Assembly (NCBI GenBank): GCA_005776725.1 | Contig: SXOO01000082.1 | Coordinates: forward strand, 1 to 46,052 | Reading direction: 5' to 3' | DNA: 46,052 bases | From: Pseudomonadota bacterium | GTDB lineage: Bacteria > Myxococcota_A > UBA9042 > GCA-2863065 | Shown: in pieces, positions 7,340-16,678 of the stretch | How positions within the stretch are numbered: position 1 is the first letter of the stretch | Layout: the number at the start of each line of letters is the position of its first letter | The notes under the pieces: model-generated | What the model was told of the DNA's origin: nothing | The model's database searches: none | What the model saw: the letters and a program-made list of their open reading frames with translations, nothing else | Position numbers and translations under genes: made by a program

Positions 7340-10300
7340 GCGGCGCCGACCCGATTCACCCGCCCGTCCCTCTGGTGGCCGTGCGCCGGAGCGGCTGGCA
7401 ACGCGCGCGCCGCGCGCTGCTCTGGACACTGTTGGTGCTGGTCGCGCTCGTGGGGTCCGCGCTGGCGTGGGTCCACACGGCGTCAGGCCAGGAGATGCTC
7501 CGCGCGCGGATCGAGGCGGCCCTCGCCGCCAAGCTCGACGGCTCCGCAACACTGGGGCGGCTCGACGCCACGCTCCTCGGGGACGTGACGCTCCACGACC
7601 TCGTCCTCAGGGATCCGGAGGGCGTGGAGGTGGTCCGCCTCGAGACCCTGGAGCTCGGCCTCGACTGGGAGAGCCTGAGTCGCCCGCCGCTGCGGCTTCG
7701 GTCGCTGCGCCTCGACGGGCTTGCGGTGAACGTGAAGCAAGGGGAGGACGGCGCGCTCAACCTGGACCGGGTGTTGCGGCCCTGGCTCACCACACCCCGC
7801 GAGGCACGGAGCGTGGTCCTCGAGCGCGTGGTGGTGGAGCGGGTGTCCTTCGACGCAGCGCTGCCCGCCTTGAAGCTGGCCCTCCGCGACGTGCACCTGG
7901 CTGGGCGGGTGGTGGTGGAGGCAGAAGCTGGGCGCCGCCGCATAACGCTCGAGGAGGTAGGCGCTACGCTGCGACTCGAGCGGCCCGGGCTCACGGTCGA
8001 GGTGCCCCGAGCGAGCGCGCGGGTGTCGCTGGACGCGACCAGCGTGCGCCGCGTGATCGCGATCGAGCAGCTGCGCGGCGTGGCCGAGGTGAGCCGCGCC
8101 GCGGGCCCAGAAGGCGAGGGGGGCGGCGCCCCGCTGCCTCCGCGTCGCCACACCGTGCCGGTGGACCTGACGCGCCTCGACGCCACGATCTCCGACGAGC
8201 GCGTGGAGCTGGCCCTGTCCGCTTTCGAGCTGGGCGCTGTGCGCGTGGCCTCGCTGGAAGTCCAGCTCCCACTGGCCGCGATCCACGCGCAAGAGCCTCC
8301 CGGGCTCGTGCTCGAGGGCCTGCACGTGGACGCGAGCCGCCTCAATGCGCTGCTCGGGCGGGAGCTGCTCGTGGGCGACCTCGATGTGTCCGCGCGGGCC
8401 AGCGGACCCGCCGGCGCGCTTCAGGTCTCGGGGCTCGTCGTGACCCCAGGGGGGCGGCTGACGCTCAGCGGTCGCCTGGATCTCTCGGATGTGGGCGCCC
8501 CAGGCTACGACCTTCGCCTCGTCGGGGCGGACATTCGGACCGACCGCCTCATCCGGCAGCCGCCAGCGGTCGCGGCCGCCGGTGAGTCCGAGCCTGAACG
8601 CCCGGCGGACGGCAAGACCGCTGCCCCAGGCCCTGCGGCGCAGGCCCCCGCGAGACCCGCGGTGCATACCTCGCTGACGCTCTCGGTGCGCGGGCGCGGC
8701 GTCACCCCGGCCACGCTCGTGGCCTCGGGCGAGCTGGAGCTCGGCGCGACGCAGGTGGGCGCGCTCACCGTCCAGGGGCCTTGCGCTTCGGGCCAGGCCT
8801 GCCCCTCGAGCCCCCTCCGCGTCGTGGCGTCCGTGGAGCGCGGGCGGTGGACGGTCGAGCACGTGAAGGCGGCCGCGTTCGAGCGGGTAGTGACCGGGAG
8901 CGTCACCTTCGACCCGGCCACGCAGGCCCTGGAAGCCCATGTCCTTAGCCGGGGCGACCTCGCGCCCACGCTCCAGGCGCTGCGCGAGGTGGGCCTGCTC
9001 GGGGCAGCGCAGGCGGTTGGAAGCGAACCTGGCGGCGGGGCTGCCCACTCCCCAATTCCGTCGCAAGCGCTGTCCCCGAGCGGGCCCGCGGTCACGGTTG
9101 GAGAGCTCGACATCGACTTGCTCCTCAGCGCCCGTGGGCTCGGCCGACGCACGCGTGAGCTCTTGCCGTCCATCCTCCCGGCGGACCTGGCCCAGCGTGT
9201 CCCCATGGACCGCGGCGCGATGAAGATCGCGCTCTCCGCCACCGACGTCGCCACGCCGCGGCTGTCGGCGGAGGCGGTAGAGGTCCAGGGCGAGCTGAGC
9301 TTCGATCGCGGGGTCCCGGAGGGGGCGCTCAGCGTGACCGCCGCCGGGCTCGAGGTGCGGGCGCGGCGCTTCGAGGTCGTGCAGCTCGACCTGAGCCTGG
9401 ACGCCGGCTCGCTACGGCTGGCGGTGTCCGGGCGAGACGACCGCGGGCTCGCGCTCAAGCTGGAAGCGAGCGGCGCGCTCGTCGCGGGGGAGCGCGTGGT
9501 GCTCACGGTCACCCGGCTGGAGGCCACGCGAACCGGCCTGACGTCGCGCCTCACGGCGCCCATGACCATCGTCTGGTCGATCGTGCCCGGATCCCAGACG
9601 GTCGCGGTGGCGCTGGAGGGGCTGGAGCTCAGCGTCCTCGCCGCCTTCGCTGGGCGCGAGCTCGACGAGGTGTCGGGGCGCGTCTCCGGCAAGATCGACG
9701 TAACTGGGCTCCCCGCGGCGCCAGGGCTTGGCTTCGACCTCGCCGCGGAGGTCACCCCGGGGGGCGGCGCGCAGCCCCTGACGGTGTCGCTGGTAGGCAA
9801 GGCGGCTGCCACGGGCGCGGACGTCCATCTCGACGTCTCGAGGGGACGCCCGCTGCTCTCACTGGACGCGAGTGTTCCGCTGGCGACCGTTGGCGGCGCG
9901 GTGGCGGTGGATCGCGAAGGGCCCTGGTCGCTGAAAGCCCAGGTCCGGGACGTCGCGCTCCAAGCGCTGCGCGATCTCTTGCCCGCGCGCCTCGCGCGGC
10001 CGTTCACGATCTCCGGCTCGGTGGACGTCGTGGGGTCTTTGACGCGGCCCACGGCGAATCTCGACCTCGAGGTGGTGGGGCCCCTGGTTCCCGCGCTGGG
10101 GCGGCAGCGCGCTGCGGTGAACGCCCGCTGGACCCCGAACGGACCGCTCGGCTCGCGGCTCCACGCGGAGGCGCGGGTGTCGCGTCTCACAGGAGCGCGC
10201 CTCGTTGACGCCGTCTTGGATCTGGAGCTGCCCCCAGCGCCCACCCGCGCCGCGCCGGTCACGCGCTGGGCGCTCGATGCCCGCGTGCCCCCTTTCGCGC

Positions 10301-12510
10301 TGGCGGATCTCCCCGCCACAGCGAAGCTCTCGGGAGCCACCGCGGCGCTCGAGGCCAAGCTCTCAGGCACGCTCCGCGACGTGACCGGGCAGGTGACGGT
10401 TGGCCTCCGCGGGGTACCTGTGAAGGCGGAGCCCGCCGCGGCGCTCGACCTGGATCTGGTCCTCGCGCCGCATCGCGACCGAACCGACGTCGCGATCCTA
10501 GGGAGGCTCGACGGGCTCGCGGGCGAACCGGCCGACCCGGACGCCCCGGTCGACACCCTCCACACCCTCGACACCGTCGACCTGGCGGTCTGCCAACGCG
10601 CGGCGCTCGCGCCCGCTCTGCCGGCCTCCACCGTGATCTGTGGCAGCGGGACCGTCGGCGTCGGCGCCGCTTCGCTGTCGCGGATGCCGCAGGCCGTCCG
10701 CGAGGCCCCGTTGGCGCTGCGCCTCGAGGTGCCCCGCCGCCTCGTCTCGGCGTACGCCGGCTTTGCGCCGGCGCTCGCGGCGCTCCCCGGGGCGCTGGGG
10801 CTCACCGTGGACGTGGGTGGAACCGTCAGCGCGCCAACCGCGTCTCTGGCCGGCGACTGGACGGGGTGGGACAGCGTCGCGGGGGGGGCGGGTCGCCTGG
10901 CGCTCTCAGCCCAGTGGTCGCGCGGCCCGAGCCCCATCAGCCTGGACCTGGCGCTCGGCCCGGTCGAGGGACCGGCCCGGGTCTCGGTTCGCGCCAGCGC
11001 CGACAGCGCGGCGGTCGCTCAGCGCTTCGCGGCCGGCGGCTCGGTCCGCCTCATCGTGGACGCCGTGCCCACGCCCCTGCGCGAGCTGCTTCCCGCCTTC
11101 GTGCTTCGGGGGGCGGCGCTGCCCGTCGACGGGACGCTGCAGGGGCACCTCGAGGGCCACGTAGTGCTCGCAGTCGTAGACGGCCGCGTCGGCGCGGACC
11201 ACCTGGCCCTGGACGGGGCGCTGGAGGTCTCGGGGATCGCGGCCACGCTCCCCGGCACCACGCGGCGTGTTCGGGACGGGCGCATCCGGGTGAGGCTGGG
11301 GGAGCGCTCGGTTCACCTCGACCCCGTCGAGCTCTTCGAGACCGACACCGAGCACCCGGCTCGGCGCCTCCACGTCACCGGCGCGCTCGCGCTCGCGCCC
11401 GGCCTGCGGCGAGTCGAGGGTGCCCGCCTCTCGCTGAGCGCGACCGAGTGGCTGCTCATCGGGCCTCTGGACGCCCCCCAGGCGACGCTCACCGCAGAGC
11501 TCGGAGTGGAGCTGAGCCGGGAGGCGCCGGTTGGGCGAATCCAGGTGACCGCCCAGCGTCTGGAGCTGCGGAGCCCAGACCGCTTCCTCATGCGGCACGC
11601 GGGCGAGACCTCGAGCCTCGGCGATGTGTCTTTCGTGGGCGAAGACGGCGCCAGCGCCGTCGGTGTGCTCCGCCGGAGGAGCGCGCCCGCGTCCAAGCTG
11701 CCTCCCCTCGGGGACTGGGACGTGTCCCTGCGCTTCCCGAATGGCCTCCACGCCTGGAGGTCGCCGCTCAACCTCTGGCTCGACGGCCAGCTCGACGTTT
11801 CGCTCCGCGAAGGCAAGCCAGCGTTTCGTGGCGGCTTCACGGCCCGCGAGGGGCACCTCGAGTACCTCGGTCATCACTTCCCGCTCGTGGAGGGGCGGTT
11901 CGTGTTTTCGGACCAGTGCGCCGGGTGCATGGATCTCCTGTTCGCACAGCGGGCGCACCACACAACCCAGCGCGACTTCTCCACAGCCAGCGCCGGCGGG
12001 GCCGCGGAGACCATTCGGATCACCGGGTTACCGCCAAAGCTCGTGGTGAGCCACGGCGGCGCCGGCAACGCGTATCTCCCGGACGTCATGTCCACGCGCA
12101 ACGCCCATCGCCCTCGGACGCGGGGTAGCCCGGAGCTCCCTGGGAGCGCCACCGTGCAGTTCCCGGGTCCGTGGTTCCCGTCGCTGGTGCCCACGGTGCT
12201 CGCGATCAACCTGCCGCACCTCTTGTTCCTCGACCACGCGGACTTCTGGGCCGATCCGTCCGCGCTTTCCGGCGCTTACGGCCGCCTGACCACCGGAGAG
12301 CTCGACCGCACGTCCGGCGATCCCTCGGCGCTCCGGCGCTTCAGCCTGCGTTTCCGCGAGCCCGCCGTGGGCCGCAGCGACGTGGACGCGGCGAGTCACT
12401 GGGTTCGGCGCGCCGAAGACGAGCGGTCGGTGTTCGGCGTGGGCCTCAGCGTGGGGACGCGGCTCGGCGGCGGTCCACACGTGTTCTGGGAGCTGGCGAC
12501 GCCAGACTAG
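7336..12510 (+). CDS. tamB: Translocation and assembly module inner-membrane protein TamB
   Basis: A very large (about 1724-residue) TamB/AsmA-like protein expected to span the periplasm as a hydrophobic beta-taco groove and work with the adjacent TamA. One transmembrane helix lies near residues 30-52 (LLWTLLVLVALVGSALAW). The AsmA-like start follows (IEAALAAKLDGSATLGRLDATLLGDVTLHDLVL), then many repeated short strands with DLDLEV-type patterns, and a C-terminal DUF490-like section (about 1450-1724) with REGHLEYLGHHFPLVEGRFVF. An Ala/Pro-rich insert around residues 415-445 is unusual. Starts possible are TTG 7336 (inside the tamA stop), GTG 7375 and GTG 7381. The in-frame reading continues upstream to 7000, but that stretch overlaps the tamA barrel and is rejected. 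The length is greater than the E. coli protein (about 1260). Confidence 0.86.
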   Translation: MSGADPIHPPVPLVAVRRSGWQRARRALLWTLLVLVALVGSALAWVHTASGQEMLRARIEAALAAKLDGSATLGRLDATLLGDVTLHDLVLRDPEGVEVVRLETLELGLDWESLSRPPLRLRSLRLDGLAVNVKQGEDGALNLDRVLRPWLTTPREARSVVLERVVVERVSFDAALPALKLALRDVHLAGRVVVEAEAGRRRITLEEVGATLRLERPGLTVEVPRASARVSLDATSVRRVIAIEQLRGVAEVSRAAGPEGEGGGAPLPPRRHTVPVDLTRLDATISDERVELALSAFELGAVRVASLEVQLPLAAIHAQEPPGLVLEGLHVDASRLNALLGRELLVGDLDVSARASGPAGALQVSGLVVTPGGRLTLSGRLDLSDVGAPGYDLRLVGADIRTDRLIRQPPAVAAAGESEPERPADGKTAAPGPAAQAPARPAVHTSLTLSVRGRGVTPATLVASGELELGATQVGALTVQGPCASGQACPSSPLRVVASVERGRWTVEHVKAAAFERVVTGSVTFDPATQALEAHVLSRGDLAPTLQALREVGLLGAAQAVGSEPGGGAAHSPIPSQALSPSGPAVTVGELDIDLLLSARGLGRRTRELLPSILPADLAQRVPMDRGAMKIALSATDVATPRLSAEAVEVQGELSFDRGVPEGALSVTAAGLEVRARRFEVVQLDLSLDAGSLRLAVSGRDDRGLALKLEASGALVAGERVVLTVTRLEATRTGLTSRLTAPMTIVWSIVPGSQTVAVALEGLELSVLAAFAGRELDEVSGRVSGKIDVTGLPAAPGLGFDLAAEVTPGGGAQPLTVSLVGKAAATGADVHLDVSRGRPLLSLDASVPLATVGGAVAVDREGPWSLKAQVRDVALQALRDLLPARLARPFTISGSVDVVGSLTRPTANLDLEVVGPLVPALGRQRAAVNARWTPNGPLGSRLHAEARVSRLTGARLVDAVLDLELPPAPTRAAPVTRWALDARVPPFALADLPATAKLSGATAALEAKLSGTLRDVTGQVTVGLRGVPVKAEPAAALDLDLVLAPHRDRTDVAILGRLDGLAGEPADPDAPVDTLHTLDTVDLAVCQRAALAPALPASTVICGSGTVGVGAASLSRMPQAVREAPLALRLEVPRRLVSAYAGFAPALAALPGALGLTVDVGGTVSAPTASLAGDWTGWDSVAGGAGRLALSAQWSRGPSPISLDLALGPVEGPARVSVRASADSAAVAQRFAAGGSVRLIVDAVPTPLRELLPAFVLRGAALPVDGTLQGHLEGHVVLAVVDGRVGADHLALDGALEVSGIAATLPGTTRRVRDGRIRVRLGERSVHLDPVELFETDTEHPARRLHVTGALALAPGLRRVEGARLSLSATEWLLIGPLDAPQATLTAELGVELSREAPVGRIQVTAQRLELRSPDRFLMRHAGETSSLGDVSFVGEDGASAVGVLRRRSAPASKLPPLGDWDVSLRFPNGLHAWRSPLNLWLDGQLDVSLREGKPAFRGGFTAREGHLEYLGHHFPLVEGRFVFSDQCAGCMDLLFAQRAHHTTQRDFSTASAGGAAETIRITGLPPKLVVSHGGAGNAYLPDVMSTRNAHRPRTRGSPELPGSATVQFPGPWFPSLVPTVLAINLPHLLFLDHADFWADPSALSGAYGRLTTGELDRTSGDPSALRRFSLRFREPAVGRSDVDAASHWVRRAEDERSVFGVGLSVGTRLGGGPHVFWELATPD

Positions 12511-12546
12511 ACCCGAGTTTCCCCCCATGCCCTCCTGGAGTCGCCC

Positions 12547-13356
12547 TTGTCCCAGCCCTCGTCCGTCGCCCCTCGGGTGCTCCTGGCCGTCGGCCTCGGC
12601 GCGCTCGTCCTCGGGTACTGGCGGCGCGGGGCTCTCCCGGAAGTCGGCAGGCTCGCGGCGGGGCTAGCGAGCGAGCCGCTGCAGGGACCAACCGACCGCC
12701 GTCCCTTCACCATCAACTACGAGGGTGTGGCCTACGAGGTGGCGCCGGTCGCTGCCTATGACCTCACGGGCATCGTCGTCACTCACAACGACATCACGGC
12801 GATCGGGGACGACGACCACGACGAGACGAGCCTCGATACCAAGGACCTCTGCGTCGTTTGGGGTCAGAACGTCGCGTCTGGCCACTTCAGGCACGCCGAC
12901 TTCTGGAGCAACGACTGGAGCTGCCACTGGCAGTATTCTGGCGAACAACGGATCGACTCGGCCTCGATATCCAACAACCACCTCATCACCGACAGCGACG
13001 CGATCCGGAGCCAGATCGGTAGCGTTCGGGTCGGTGATCAGGTTCGGTTTCAGGGGCTGCTGGTCAATTACAAGCATCCGAGCTGGACCCGCATGCGACG
13101 GACTAGCATCACGCGCACTGACGTTGGTGGCACGGCGTGTGAGGTGGTCTTCGTGGAGTCCATCGAGCTCCTGCGGAAGAGCCCTCGGCTCTGGTATGCG
13201 CTCGTCCCCATCGGGTGGACGCTCCTGGCGCTGGCTCTGGCGCTCGCGGCCTGGGCCATGGTGCGCCGTCCGGCCTTCGCCCGCGCCGAGTCGATCGACG
13301 GGGATCCCGAACGACGCCCGTCGGATCCGCGCCTCGGTCGACTCAGGCGGGGCTGA
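12547..13356 (+). CDS. Membrane-anchored protein of unknown function
   Basis: A 269-residue protein with an N-terminal hydrophobic helix (about 10-25), an ectodomain of about 185 residues and a second helix (about 213-236) followed by a short basic tail. The ectodomain has conserved-looking segments FTINYEGVAYEV, DLTGIVVTHNDI, KDLCVVWGQN, DFWSNDWSCHWQY, and VGDQVRFQGLLVNY. The last resembles an OB-like strand pair, and the paired Cys in CVVWG and SCHWQ could form a disulfide outside the membrane. I do not recognise a named family. The start is TTG at 12547 with GGAG seven to eight bases upstream; the ATG at 12527 is out of frame. It follows tamB by 36 bp on the same strand and may be co-transcribed. 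Confidence 0.7.
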   Translation: MSQPSSVAPRVLLAVGLGALVLGYWRRGALPEVGRLAAGLASEPLQGPTDRRPFTINYEGVAYEVAPVAAYDLTGIVVTHNDITAIGDDDHDETSLDTKDLCVVWGQNVASGHFRHADFWSNDWSCHWQYSGEQRIDSASISNNHLITDSDAIRSQIGSVRVGDQVRFQGLLVNYKHPSWTRMRRTSITRTDVGGTACEVVFVESIELLRKSPRLWYALVPIGWTLLALALALAAWAMVRRPAFARAESIDGDPERRPSDPRLGRLRRG

Positions 13357-13403
13357 CGGGGGGCCTCCAGGCCCCGCGGCGGCGCCGACGATTGGCGTGG
13401 TAG

Positions 13404-13538
13404 TCGCGTCTCGCCGACTCGATCGTCGTCATCGAAGAGGGGGCAGTCCGAGCACAGGGATCTCACGCCTCGCTGCTCGGTGCGGGCGGCCGCTACGCCG
13501 AGCTCTTTCAACTGCAGGCAAGTGGACACGGCGCCTGA
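13404..13538 (+). pseudogene. Relic: C-terminal end of an ABC exporter ATP-binding subunit
   Basis: An open stretch of 44 codons before a TGA, immediately downstream of an in-frame TAG at 13401, reads ADSIVVIEEGAVRAQGSH then LLGAGGRYAELFQLQ. This is the D-loop/H-loop-distal C-terminus of ABC exporter ATPases (compare the family pattern aDrIvVld-GriveqGtH-eLl-GG-Y-el---Q). The rest of the ATPase and the membrane domain are absent upstream, where the preceding gene is unrelated. It is therefore a 3' remnant left by deletion. It is too short to be a functional gene. Confidence 0.7.
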
Positions 13539-13634
13539 GCCGTGGCCCACGGGTGCGCGATTGGCCAGTGGGTCACCCCTTTGTTACCGTCCTGCCCTCT
13601 CCTGTCGCCACTGCGACAGGGAAGGAGTAGGCCA

Positions 13635-15365
13635 GTGAGTCGAGCGACGGCGGGTGGGCGAGCCTCCGCAGTGTGGGGAGCGTCCCCCACCGTGTGCGAG
13701 CGGCCCCCGTCACGCAAGCGCATTCGGATGCCGGCGTGTGGGTTCGTTGGCGCTCTGGCGGCTCTGCTGGGTGCGGCAGCAGGGTGCGCTGGCGAGGTGG
13801 AAGCCCCGCGGCTGCGCCCTGAGCCACCGCATCCCGGGCTGGCGCCCGCTCAGGAGGTCGGGCTGCTCTTCGTGGATGTTAGCCACTGGAGCGGCGGCTG
13901 GCCGGTCCCTACGGCCATCACGGAGTTTGGGGTGAGCGCGGCGGACCTGGACGACGATAGTGACGTCGACCTCGTGGTGCCGGGCGGGCGACACTTCCAG
14001 GTCTGGCTCAACCGGGGCGACGCGTCCTTCTGGCATGCCGCCGACTTTGGACTGCGACCCTCTTCGAGTGCCGGCGCGGGCGGGGCCCCGGTCGCGGGCA
14101 GCAGCGTAGCCGCCGTCTACTCGGTGGTCGGCGGCTTCATCGGTGATCCAGCCCTCGACGTCCTCGCTTTGCGAAGTGACACGTCGGAGCTCTGGGAGGG
14201 TCGGGGTGACGGCACGTTCAGCTACGCGGGGCAGCTCGCAGCGCCGCAAGCGGGTGTGCTGAGCCTCACGCTCACGCTGGGAGACTTCGACTATCGCGGC
14301 CGCCTCACCGCGTTCCTCGGCGGCTTCATCCAGGTGCCCGCCGACATGTCTCTGGAGGCTCTCGAGACGGTCATCGACTGCTCGGCTGCCATCAACCCCG
14401 CGGGGATGTCGGTACCGGAGAGCCGCTTCGCGGCGCTGGAGGGAGGGGAGCCGGCACCCGACGGATCCTTCATCCGCGAGCGCGTCCAGTCGACAATGAG
14501 CTTCGACGTGAACCACGACGGTGCGCTGGACCTCTTCGTGGGGACCGAGGGCCACGAGCTGGACCGCGTGTACATCGGGGATGGGCGCGGAGGGTTCCAG
14601 GAGGCGGGCAAGGCGCTCGGCTTCGACGCCATGACGTCGGCCATGGGCTCGGACGTTGGCGACATCGATGGCGACGGGGACCCCGAGATCATCGTCACCG
14701 ACTACCTTCCGAGCGACGGGGGCCCGCTCTGGGTTCGCCAGGCTGACGGCCGATACGCGAATGAGGCCGACGCCCGGGGACTCGGCGACCTCCGCCAGTT
14801 CTCTGGGTGGGGCGTTGGCCTCCACGACTTCGATCTCGACGGTGACGTGGACCTCCTCATCGTCAACGGCGTCCCTCCTCTCGAGGGATGCGACGTCGGC
14901 TCTCAGGAGCGCACATACTTCGAGAACGACGGGACGGGACACTTCACGCGGCGCCTCGGCGGCGCTGGCACCGGGCTCGACATGCAGTCGCGCGGTCGGG
15001 GCGCGGCGTTCGCTGACTTCGACGGTGACGGTGACCTCGACGTGGCGGTCTCTAGCATGGACGCGCCGGTTCAGATCCTGCGCAACGACTTCGCCACCGG
15101 CCATTGGCTGGGGGTCGACCTCCGGTACCCGTGGTTTCGACCGGCGATCGGCGCTGAGGTGCGTGTGAGGACTGGCGACACCTGGCGGTCCCGGTGGGTG
15201 GCGGGGACCCCGTCCGCCGCCGGCAGCTCGTGGGAGACTGTGCACTTCGGTCTTGGGGATGCACAAACCGTGGACGAGATCGTGGTCCGCTGGCCACACG
15301 GCAAGCTACAGAGGATGCCGGGCGGTCCGACCAATCGGCGTGTGCGGGTGGACTATCTGCCCTGA
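13635..15365 (+). CDS. VCBS/FG-GAP repeat lipoprotein with ASPIC/UnbV domain
   Basis: Predicted surface or periplasmic beta-propeller protein. After a hydrophobic segment with the lipobox GAAAGC, five acidic Ca-binding-like loops are seen: DLDDDSDVDL, DVNHDGALDL, DIDGDGDPEI, DFDLDGDVDL and DFDGDGDLDV, each followed by the hydrophobic strand typical of VCBS/FG-GAP blades. The last ~90 residues form an ASPIC/UnbV module (HWLGVDLRYP; GAEVRVRTGD; HFGLGDAQTVDEIVVRWPHG). Such proteins often mediate adhesion or carbohydrate recognition. The GTG at 13635 has the best Shine-Dalgarno (AAGGAG, about 8 bases), but gives a long n-region of about 31 residues; the ATG at 13728 places the lipobox at the normal distance. 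The upstream sequence holds the ABC relic. Convergent with hupE, 39 bp apart. Confidence 0.82.
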   Translation: MSRATAGGRASAVWGASPTVCERPPSRKRIRMPACGFVGALAALLGAAAGCAGEVEAPRLRPEPPHPGLAPAQEVGLLFVDVSHWSGGWPVPTAITEFGVSAADLDDDSDVDLVVPGGRHFQVWLNRGDASFWHAADFGLRPSSSAGAGGAPVAGSSVAAVYSVVGGFIGDPALDVLALRSDTSELWEGRGDGTFSYAGQLAAPQAGVLSLTLTLGDFDYRGRLTAFLGGFIQVPADMSLEALETVIDCSAAINPAGMSVPESRFAALEGGEPAPDGSFIRERVQSTMSFDVNHDGALDLFVGTEGHELDRVYIGDGRGGFQEAGKALGFDAMTSAMGSDVGDIDGDGDPEIIVTDYLPSDGGPLWVRQADGRYANEADARGLGDLRQFSGWGVGLHDFDLDGDVDLLIVNGVPPLEGCDVGSQERTYFENDGTGHFTRRLGGAGTGLDMQSRGRGAAFADFDGDGDLDVAVSSMDAPVQILRNDFATGHWLGVDLRYPWFRPAIGAEVRVRTGDTWRSRWVAGTPSAAGSSWETVHFGLGDAQTVDEIVVRWPHGKLQRMPGGPTNRRVRVDYLP

Positions 15366-15404
15366 CGCCCACACGGCGCGCGGTCTAGCTCCACTGGAGG
15401 AGAG

Positions 15405-16673
15405 TTACTCCGGGACCTCTGTGGTCTCCGAGGCGAGCTGCGCCAACAGCGGTTCCTTGGCCTCGTCACCGTTGGTGACTCGAAGGCCGAACCACGTGAC
15501 GCCGACCAGCACCAGAACCCCGGCAGCGTGTCGCCTGTCGAAGCGGAGAGAGCGCAGCGTCAGCGGCGAGGAGTCGAGGAACCGGACGACCAGCACGGAC
15601 GCCACCGCGGCGATGGCCAGCTGAGAGAGCTCCGCCCCCAGGGTGAATGGGATCAGCATGCTTGAGGCCGCGTCCGCGAAGGTCTCAAGGGCGGTGGACG
15701 CCATCCCGAGCCCGTGCAGTAGCCCGAAGATCGCCGCGACGGTGCAGTTGACCCCGGCCGCGCGGGTGAGGAGGGCCGTGTTGTCCGACCCTGGTGTTCT
15801 AGACGCGTTCAGGGCCACCATCGCGGCGGTGAGGGCGATGCTGAGCGCGATCCCAGGCTCCACCCAGCTGCCCGGGGGCGCCGCGATCCAACCTTCGATC
15901 ACCGCCGCCAGCGCCAGCGTGTGAGTCATCGTGAACGCGGTCACCGCGAGCGCAAGCTCTCGTCGTCGTGACGTCGCGAGGACGAGCGCCACGATGAAGA
16001 GGATGTGGTCGAGCCCGAAGAGCACGTGGTCCGCGCCGTGCCAGACGAACCCGCCGAAGCCGAAGGCTTGCGGCGCGGGCGGCTCAGTGGGCGCGCCGGC
16101 CGCGGCGGCCTCCTGGGCCACGAGCATTCGGGCCGTCGCCTCGCCCGACCCCAGGGCCACCCGCTCCGCCGGGCCCACGCGCACCGGCATGGACGGCCGG
16201 CCGCCCACCGGCTCGGGCCTCCGCAGACGCACCGCCTCCACCACGACCACCTCGGACGAGGCGAAGCCGTAGCGGATTCGCAGCGCCGACGGCGGGTTGG
16301 CGAAGCGGCAGCGCATGGTCACTCGCACATGGTCGGTGGACTCGAGAGGGCTCGAGCCGGAGACCGGCGTGCTCACGTCGGTTCGCTCGCAGCTCGGGGT
16401 CGCGCCGTCGTCCGCCGTGACCGAGACGGCGCCGTCGAACACGGCGCGCATCGCGGGCCGATGCGCCTTGACCTCCAGCCGGTTGAGCCGACCGTCGCCG
16501 TTGTCATCAGCGAACTCGAACTGTGCGGCCTTCGGGGTGGCGACCACCATGAGCGCCGTGTGTTCGAGCTCGACCGTCATGCGTCCGGCGTCGAGGCCGT
16601 GGGCAAGAGCGGGCGACGCGGTGAGGAGGGCCTGGCAGGCCCAAGCCAAGGGCAGCAGTGCGATGCGCGCCAT
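15405..16673 (-). CDS. HupE/UreJ-2 family membrane protein
   Basis: A 422-residue inner-membrane protein. A signal peptide (MARIALLPLAWACQALLTA, cleavage near ALA-HG) is followed by a periplasmic domain of about 170 residues carrying an EF-hand-like loop DDNGDGRLNRLE (about residues 57-68). A C-terminal membrane domain follows with GADHVLFGLDHILFIVAL, FTMTHTLALAA and FGLLHGLGMA, whose His/Asp residues are typical of HupE/UreJ permease-like proteins linked to nickel or copper handling. A positively charged tail and a final hydrophobic helix precede the C-terminus. It begins 5 bp after the YHYH lipoprotein gene on the same strand, so the two form an operon. The metal specificity is not visible, and no hydrogenase or urease gene is nearby. 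Confidence 0.84.
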   Translation of the reverse strand: MARIALLPLAWACQALLTASPALAHGLDAGRMTVELEHTALMVVATPKAAQFEFADDNGDGRLNRLEVKAHRPAMRAVFDGAVSVTADDGATPSCERTDVSTPVSGSSPLESTDHVRVTMRCRFANPPSALRIRYGFASSEVVVVEAVRLRRPEPVGGRPSMPVRVGPAERVALGSGEATARMLVAQEAAAAGAPTEPPAPQAFGFGGFVWHGADHVLFGLDHILFIVALVLATSRRRELALAVTAFTMTHTLALAAVIEGWIAAPPGSWVEPGIALSIALTAAMVALNASRTPGSDNTALLTRAAGVNCTVAAIFGLLHGLGMASTALETFADAASSMLIPFTLGAELSQLAIAAVASVLVVRFLDSSPLTLRSLRFDRRHAAGVLVLVGVTWFGLRVTNGDEAKEPLLAQLASETTEVPE

Positions 16674-16678
16674 GGGAA

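Noticed and set aside
8505..10937. Long minus-strand open frame (810 codons) opposite tamB
   Set aside because: It is antisense to a clear TamB and its translation is Arg/Ser/Pro-rich with no motif; typical shadow in GC-rich DNA.
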